Source: GCA-020348445 sp965372465
GTDB lineage: Archaea > Thermoplasmatota > Thermoplasmata > GCA-020350865
Direction of reading: 5' to 3'
Assembly (NCBI GenBank): GCA_965372465.1
Contig: CBDVCK010000129.1
Location: 1 to 9,469, forward strand
Length of the DNA stretch: 9,469 bases
The notes below the pieces were generated by a model. The model saw nothing but the letters and a program-made list of their open reading frames with translations, was not told where the DNA came from and made no database searches. The position numbers were made by a program, and so were the translations under genes. Every line of letters starts with the position of its first letter. Position 1 is the first letter of the stretch. Positions 5,448-9,469 of this stretch are shown here, piece by piece.

Positions 5448-6353
5448 ATGAAGATATTAATATTCGGTGCTGGGGCAATGGGCACTTTCCTCGCAGGCGT
5501 GCTTTCCCAAAAAAATGAGGTCGCACTTTATGGAAGAGGCGAGAAGATCAAGGCTGTTGAGCAAAATGGAATCAGGTTAACCGGGATAACCAAATTTACG
5601 GGGAAGATAAAGACGGTGGATGACCCGAAAGCCTTGGATGATGAGGGATATGATCTTGTTATTCTGGCAGTGAAATCCTATGATACCGAATCCGCTCTTC
5701 AAACTATAAAGAGAATGAAAGGCACACCTGTTCTATCCCTACAAAACGGGCTTGACAATGAAATGAAAATCGCAAAGAGTTTGGGTGAGAAAAGAACCCT
5801 TGGAGGCGTGACAAGTCACGGCCTCACTTATATTGAAGCAGGCTGTGTTCATCATGCAGGAATTGGGGAAACTATAATCGGCGAGATGGATGGAACCAAA
5901 ACCGAGAGGATAAAAGATATCGCTTCCACCTTGAGCTCTGCAGGAGTGGATACCCGGGTGAGTAATAATATCAAACGCGATATATGGATCAAGGGTATCG
6001 TGAATGCAGGCATCAATCCCATTACAGCCCTGACAGGGCTTGAAAACGGTTTCTTGCTTAAGGTCCCGGGTCTAGAAAGGCTTCTTGAAAAGACATGCCA
6101 GGAATGCATCCATGTGGCTGGGGCGGCAGAAATAGAACTTGGAGATTGTGATGTCATAGAAAAAACCAAGAATGTAGCAAGGCTCACTGCAAAAAACAAA
6201 TCCAGTATGCTGCAAGATGTGGAAAGGGGCAGGAAAACCGAGATGGATTCCATAAATGGTAGAATTGTTGAGATGGGAAAAAAGCACGGTGTTGATACTC
6301 CCTTGAATTCCACTATAGTTGCGCTAATCAAAGGTATTGAGGAAGGCAGATAG
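5448..6353 (+). CDS. panE: 2-dehydropantoate 2-reductase (ketopantoate reductase)
   Basis: 301 residues, full family length. The N-terminal Rossmann fold has GAGAMG at 7-12 (NADPH binding) and the QNG motif at 99-101. The C-terminal helical domain has the catalytic Lys182 with Asn186 and Asn190 (IKGIVNAGINPITALTGL) and the substrate-contact region SSMLQDVERGRKTEMDSING. The enzyme reduces 2-dehydropantoate to D-pantoate with NAD(P)H; in archaea pantoate then goes through pantoate kinase and phosphopantothenate synthetase toward CoA, neither of which is in this window. The ATG at 5448 directly precedes the Rossmann strand (KILIFGAG) and is the expected start. TAG stop; reading on in frame would add 37 residues that do not belong to the family. 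It is followed after 41 bases by the zincin gene. Confidence 0.95.
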   Translation: MKILIFGAGAMGTFLAGVLSQKNEVALYGRGEKIKAVEQNGIRLTGITKFTGKIKTVDDPKALDDEGYDLVILAVKSYDTESALQTIKRMKGTPVLSLQNGLDNEMKIAKSLGEKRTLGGVTSHGLTYIEAGCVHHAGIGETIIGEMDGTKTERIKDIASTLSSAGVDTRVSNNIKRDIWIKGIVNAGINPITALTGLENGFLLKVPGLERLLEKTCQECIHVAGAAEIELGDCDVIEKTKNVARLTAKNKSSMLQDVERGRKTEMDSINGRIVEMGKKHGVDTPLNSTIVALIKGIEEGR

Positions 6354-6356
6354 AAC

Positions 6357-6367
6357 GAAAATATTTT
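6357..6367 (+). promoter_or_regulatory. Putative TATA box of the zincin gene
   Basis: CGAAAATATTTT lies right after the panE TAG and is centred about 32 nt before the ATG at 6395. With no Shine-Dalgarno before that ATG (CACCCCCTGG), an own promoter and a near-leaderless transcript are plausible, although readthrough from panE is also possible. Confidence 0.4.
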
Positions 6368-6394
6368 ACGCTACAAAGCCATTACACCCCCTGG

Positions 6395-6982
6395 ATGCAC
6401 TTGGATGGGAATCGTTGGACTTTTACTAGAAGATTTGCGAAAAAGAAAGGGCAGTCTAGATTCTTAAGGCGCCTTGACGAAGCCCGTAGTTATTTTCCTG
6501 AGCTGGACGGCCATACAGTGAAAGTAGGAATTACAATAAACGCGGACGGTAAAGCGGATTTGAAGGGGAAGGCCGTATATTTCAGAAGCCGGAATGTAAG
6601 CTTCTATGTCATGGGTCATGAACTCACGCACCTTCTTCAGGAGATGGAAGGATTGCCAAAGAGTGAAAGAAGCTGTGATATCTTTACAATGGCCAGAAGG
6701 GTGGAGTTTTGTGATGAGGCCCCGAATTACGTGAAGGTTCCAAAGAGAATGATTGATGAGAATGGATATATCTTAGAAAGATTCAGAAAGATTATCCATG
6801 ACGTGGCAGTGGCCTCTGTTGCTATGAAAAGGGATGGTGAAAGGCGATACATTCGATGGTTCGAGGAGACCTTGGAGGATATACAGGTTCGGGAAAACCA
6901 AAATCAATGGGATGCCTTTGAATCCCCTGAGTGGGTTTTACGGGAAGAGCCTATTCAGACAAGCCTAGAGGAATTTTTATAG
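6395..6982 (+). CDS. HEXXH zincin-type putative metallopeptidase
   Basis: 195 residues, no signal peptide or membrane helix, so probably cytoplasmic. The zinc motif HELTH is at 75-79 in a hydrophobic helix (SFYVMGHELTHLLQEM). It is followed by KSERSCDIFTMARR, whose Glu91 or Asp95 may be the third ligand; no conserved third His is seen, which separates it from classic SprT. The strand ahead of the helix (KAVYFRSRNVSF) is typical of zincin folds. The C-terminal third is charged and helical (IRWFEETLEDIQVREN). It probably cleaves peptides or proteins, but the substrate is unknown; a SprT-like or M48-like relation is possible. The ATG at 6395 is the first start in frame after a TGA just upstream. 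TAG stop with an in-frame TAA seven codons on; it converges with the surface-protein gene, nine bases away. Confidence 0.65.
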   Translation: MHLDGNRWTFTRRFAKKKGQSRFLRRLDEARSYFPELDGHTVKVGITINADGKADLKGKAVYFRSRNVSFYVMGHELTHLLQEMEGLPKSERSCDIFTMARRVEFCDEAPNYVKVPKRMIDENGYILERFRKIIHDVAVASVAMKRDGERRYIRWFEETLEDIQVRENQNQWDAFESPEWVLREEPIQTSLEEFL

Positions 6983-6991
6983 AATCCGGTT

Positions 6992-9469
6992 TCACTTAAT
7001 TAAGTCATCCAGCATGTCCTTCATCCCTCTCAGCTCCCCCAAATCCCCTCCCCAATCCCTGAGGATGTCGTCGTATTTTGTTTCCATCTTAGTAACTGTC
7101 CTCTCGAGGGTTTGCTCCAAATCTGGTGGCTCCTTTCCCGATAGTATCATGGCAATGTAAACATACTTACCACTTGTTATGTGAATTACACTGTCCCCGA
7201 AATCCAATCTCTTGAGCCCGTACTTGCTCTTCTCCTTGAAAGAATCCTTGATGAATTCCTGAACTGCGGTTAGCATGGAACTTAGAATCTCGTTGTCCCT
7301 GTCTGGCGATAACTCCTTTGATTTATGAGCCAAAAGAAGGCCGGTGTTTGTGATTACAAAGATGTCCTCAATAGTACTTTGTCCTTTCTTCCAAATAAGA
7401 AAAGCTACAAGGGCGGCCACAACAGCTATTACCGCGGCAAGGATCAGGATTGGAAGCATAGATTCAGGCTCTGTTTTTTCCGTGGGTTTTACCTCAACAG
7501 TCCAAGTTTGTTCCTTTGCAGACGCATTTTCATCTAAAACTCGTACAGTTAGGTTATAGGTTCCAGGATCATAGGCAGATCGATCTAAGGTAAATGTAAG
7601 GGACCTTGCGCCGGTATCATTTCCATTGATGAACCATTGGTAAGTTAGGGCACCATTATCCGGATCGGTTGCATCTATTGAGAAAGTCATGGATTTTTCA
7701 TCCGGATTTAACACAGGTCTTAGGTTCATGGGTTCGTATCCCTCAATAACTGGAGCGCGATTCGCCTGGGTCACGATTACAATCCATTTATATTCTACAC
7801 TGGCACCATTACCATCGGAGACATTCACTATCACATCGTGGTCTCCTGCTGAGCCGAACTGAGGCTCAAAGCTCCAGAAGGGTACATCCTGTCTCATTGT
7901 TTGTCCATTGTGTATCCAATCTATGGAAAGAGAATCTCCGTCCTCGTCAAAATATGATATATTGAAGGCAAGGGACATTCCTTCCTCCACAACGGGAAAT
8001 ACCTCCGCGGGAAGGTAATAGGTAATTACAGGCGCATCATTGACATCCGTGACAATTATTGTAAAGGTATGGCTGTCAGATCCGCTGTCTACATCTTCAC
8101 ATGCTACTGTTATCTCCCAATTCCCAACATCAAGATAAGTTGGTGTTCCTGATAGTGCACCTGTTGTGGAATTAATGGATAACCAGCCAGTGTTCGGATC
8201 AAGTGACCAGTTCAGTATGTCTCCGTCATCATCAACTGCATTGTACTGGACGGAATACGGCTGGTCTTCTAATGCACTTAAAACGTCCGCAGTTGTTATT
8301 TGCGGATCATCGTTCGTGTTATTTACCATAAGAGTGAAATTGCGCCATCCCAGACCACCATATTCATCCTCAACAGTTACATTCACCCAGTACGATCCCA
8401 CATCCTCATTCAAAGGTGTACCGGTAAGTACCCCTGTTGTGGAATTTATTGCAAGCCAGGAAGTGTTTGTATCACAACTCCATGTTATGTTTCCCTCCCC
8501 GTCGTCTGAGCAAGCAAAGTTCACATAATACGAGAAATCTTCATCAACCCAGGGTAATTCATCCTCGTAAATAATGGGTGGGATGTTTTCCACAGTCAGG
8601 GTAAAATTGCTGTAATCCCAACCTAAATTACCATCGTGAACGTATATATTTATGGTCCATTCCCCAACATCCAGATATGAAGGAGTACCTGAAAGCACAC
8701 CGGTATCAGAATCAATTGACAGCCAGGTAGCATTTGTGAGAAGGCCCCAGGTTATGTTACCCTGACCGTCATCCGAGCAATTATAATCCGCCTGGTAAAG
8801 CTCATCCTCGTAGGCAGTAGGGACATTAGTTGTGTTTATGGTTGGTTTCGTATTGAATACCCACATGTTAAACTCATTATAGGTTATGCCCCCATGATTA
8901 TCTGCAACCGAGATGTTGACAGGGTACACACCAATATGGTTGTTATTGGGTGTTCCAAAAAGTTCTCCAGTGATAGCGTCCATGACAAGCCAGGCAGGGC
9001 CGCTTTCCATGGCCCAGAGTGCGTTCGGGTCATCATCGGAATTGTAATCTCTTGAGTAGGCGAAATCCTCCAGTGCTAATCCAATATTCGGAGTGAGTAT
9101 CTCTGGTGCTCGGTTTAAAACCTCTAGGGTAAATGAGAACTCGTCATAACCGCCATTCACATCAGTTACTTTGATTGTGAAAGAATAGTTACCAACATTA
9201 TCATTTGAGGGTATGATGGTTAGATTTCCTGAAGAGGAGTTTATGTTTATCCATCCCAGGGAGGTGTTAATTGACCAAACCAGTGGGTTTCCTTCCTTGT
9301 CCGTGGCATGGAAGACTTTACTGTAAATTGAATCCTCATCAACCGGGATATTCGAAACAGGATCCGTTATAATGGGATCATCATTTGACAATGTAATTAT
9401 CACGGTCTGTCCACCACCTGTGAGGTCAACCTGGACCTCGTCCCAGCAGGTCGCATTGTATGCACGGAC
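6992..9469 (-). CDS. Cadherin-like/PKD repeat surface protein with one membrane helix and a cytoplasmic roadblock-like domain (N-terminus beyond window)
   Basis: The frame is open at the right edge; the GTG at 9403 lies inside the protein. Residues below count from that codon. Five ~90-residue cadherin-like (CADG/He_PIG) repeats lie at 7-96, 97-183, 184-272, 273-363 and 364-454, with P-x-I openings, ED-x-x-Y, W-L-x-I-N-S-T-T-G-V-L-S-G-T-P and D-V-G-x-W/Y cores. Two PKD-like domains follow (455-547, 548-640). A hydrophobic helix spans 650-671 (7391-7456) and is followed by KK. Residues ~676-760 resemble a roadblock/longin domain (IEDIFVITNTGLLLAHK, MLTAVQEFIKDSF, VYIAMILSG), with a helical tail. 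More than 20 N-x-S/T sequons are in the ectodomain and none in the cytoplasmic part, agreeing with this topology. Acidic D-x-D-G loops may bind calcium. The likely role is adhesion or surface sensing passed to a cytoplasmic GTPase partner (inference). Confidence 0.85.
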   Translation of the reverse strand, partial: VRAYNATCWDEVQVDLTGGGQTVIITLSNDDPIITDPVSNIPVDEDSIYSKVFHATDKEGNPLVWSINTSLGWININSSSGNLTIIPSNDNVGNYSFTIKVTDVNGGYDEFSFTLEVLNRAPEILTPNIGLALEDFAYSRDYNSDDDPNALWAMESGPAWLVMDAITGELFGTPNNNHIGVYPVNISVADNHGGITYNEFNMWVFNTKPTINTTNVPTAYEDELYQADYNCSDDGQGNITWGLLTNATWLSIDSDTGVLSGTPSYLDVGEWTINIYVHDGNLGWDYSNFTLTVENIPPIIYEDELPWVDEDFSYYVNFACSDDGEGNITWSCDTNTSWLAINSTTGVLTGTPLNEDVGSYWVNVTVEDEYGGLGWRNFTLMVNNTNDDPQITTADVLSALEDQPYSVQYNAVDDDGDILNWSLDPNTGWLSINSTTGALSGTPTYLDVGNWEITVACEDVDSGSDSHTFTIIVTDVNDAPVITYYLPAEVFPVVEEGMSLAFNISYFDEDGDSLSIDWIHNGQTMRQDVPFWSFEPQFGSAGDHDVIVNVSDGNGASVEYKWIVIVTQANRAPVIEGYEPMNLRPVLNPDEKSMTFSIDATDPDNGALTYQWFINGNDTGARSLTFTLDRSAYDPGTYNLTVRVLDENASAKEQTWTVEVKPTEKTEPESMLPILILAAVIAVVAALVAFLIWKKGQSTIEDIFVITNTGLLLAHKSKELSPDRDNEILSSMLTAVQEFIKDSFKEKSKYGLKRLDFGDSVIHITSGKYVYIAMILSGKEPPDLEQTLERTVTKMETKYDDILRDWGGDLGELRGMKDMLDDLIK
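8042..9385 (-). repeat. Five tandem cadherin-like repeat units (~90 codons each)
   Basis: Each unit of about 265-275 bases encodes one domain beginning N-x-x-P-x-I. The third, fourth and fifth units (8042-8854) are most alike, sharing TGVLSGTP, TGVLTGTP and TGALSGTP at the same position. This suggests more recent duplication within that trio than in the two N-terminal units. Confidence 0.7.

Noticed and set aside
8166..8528. 120-codon + strand ORF inside the surface-protein gene
   Set aside because: It is a shadow of the repeated cadherin-like coding sequence on the other strand.

Overview
The window looks archaeal, most likely a euryarchaeon of the Thermoplasmatota type; the phylum is an inference, not shown directly. 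Supporting signs: a TctA-family permease of the archaeal COG1784 type, A/T-rich boxes centred about 25-30 nt before several ATGs with no Shine-Dalgarno (leaderless genes), T-rich 3' ends instead of hairpin terminators, TPR and cadherin-like repeat proteins rich in N-glycosylation sequons, and a roadblock-like cytoplasmic domain. Both window edges cut through genes: a TPR protein on the left (+) and a large surface protein on the right (-).

Layout. 1-1460 (+): 3' part of a protein with at least 13 TPR repeats. 1461-1785: non-coding, holding the T-rich end of the TPR gene and a decayed copy of the 3' end of the gene at 2415-2966. 1786-2350 (-): a two-gene cassette, a small lysine/arginine-rich protein followed by a retropepsin-like aspartic protease whose start overlaps it. 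2415-4722 (-): an apparent operon made of a TctA-type transporter with an OB-fold domain between its two membrane halves, then a small membrane hydrolase-like protein. The transporter frame is broken by a single in-frame TAG, so it appears as two ORFs. 4813-5364 (-): RNA 2',3'-cyclic phosphodiesterase ThpR. 5448-6353 (+): ketopantoate reductase PanE, divergent from thpR. 6395-6982 (+): a HELTH zincin-type protein. 6992-9469 (-): a cell-surface protein with five cadherin-like and two PKD-like domains, one membrane helix and a cytoplasmic roadblock/longin-like domain, open at the right edge.

How it fits together: most genes are independent housekeeping or surface units. PanE supplies pantoate for CoA synthesis; ThpR acts on RNA ends. 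The unusual parts are the protease cassette lying between two direct copies of one gene's 3' end, the OB-fold/TctA fusion with its lone amber codon, and the adhesin-like ectodomain wired to a cytoplasmic roadblock-like domain. No rRNA, tRNA, CRISPR array or recognisable transposase was seen.
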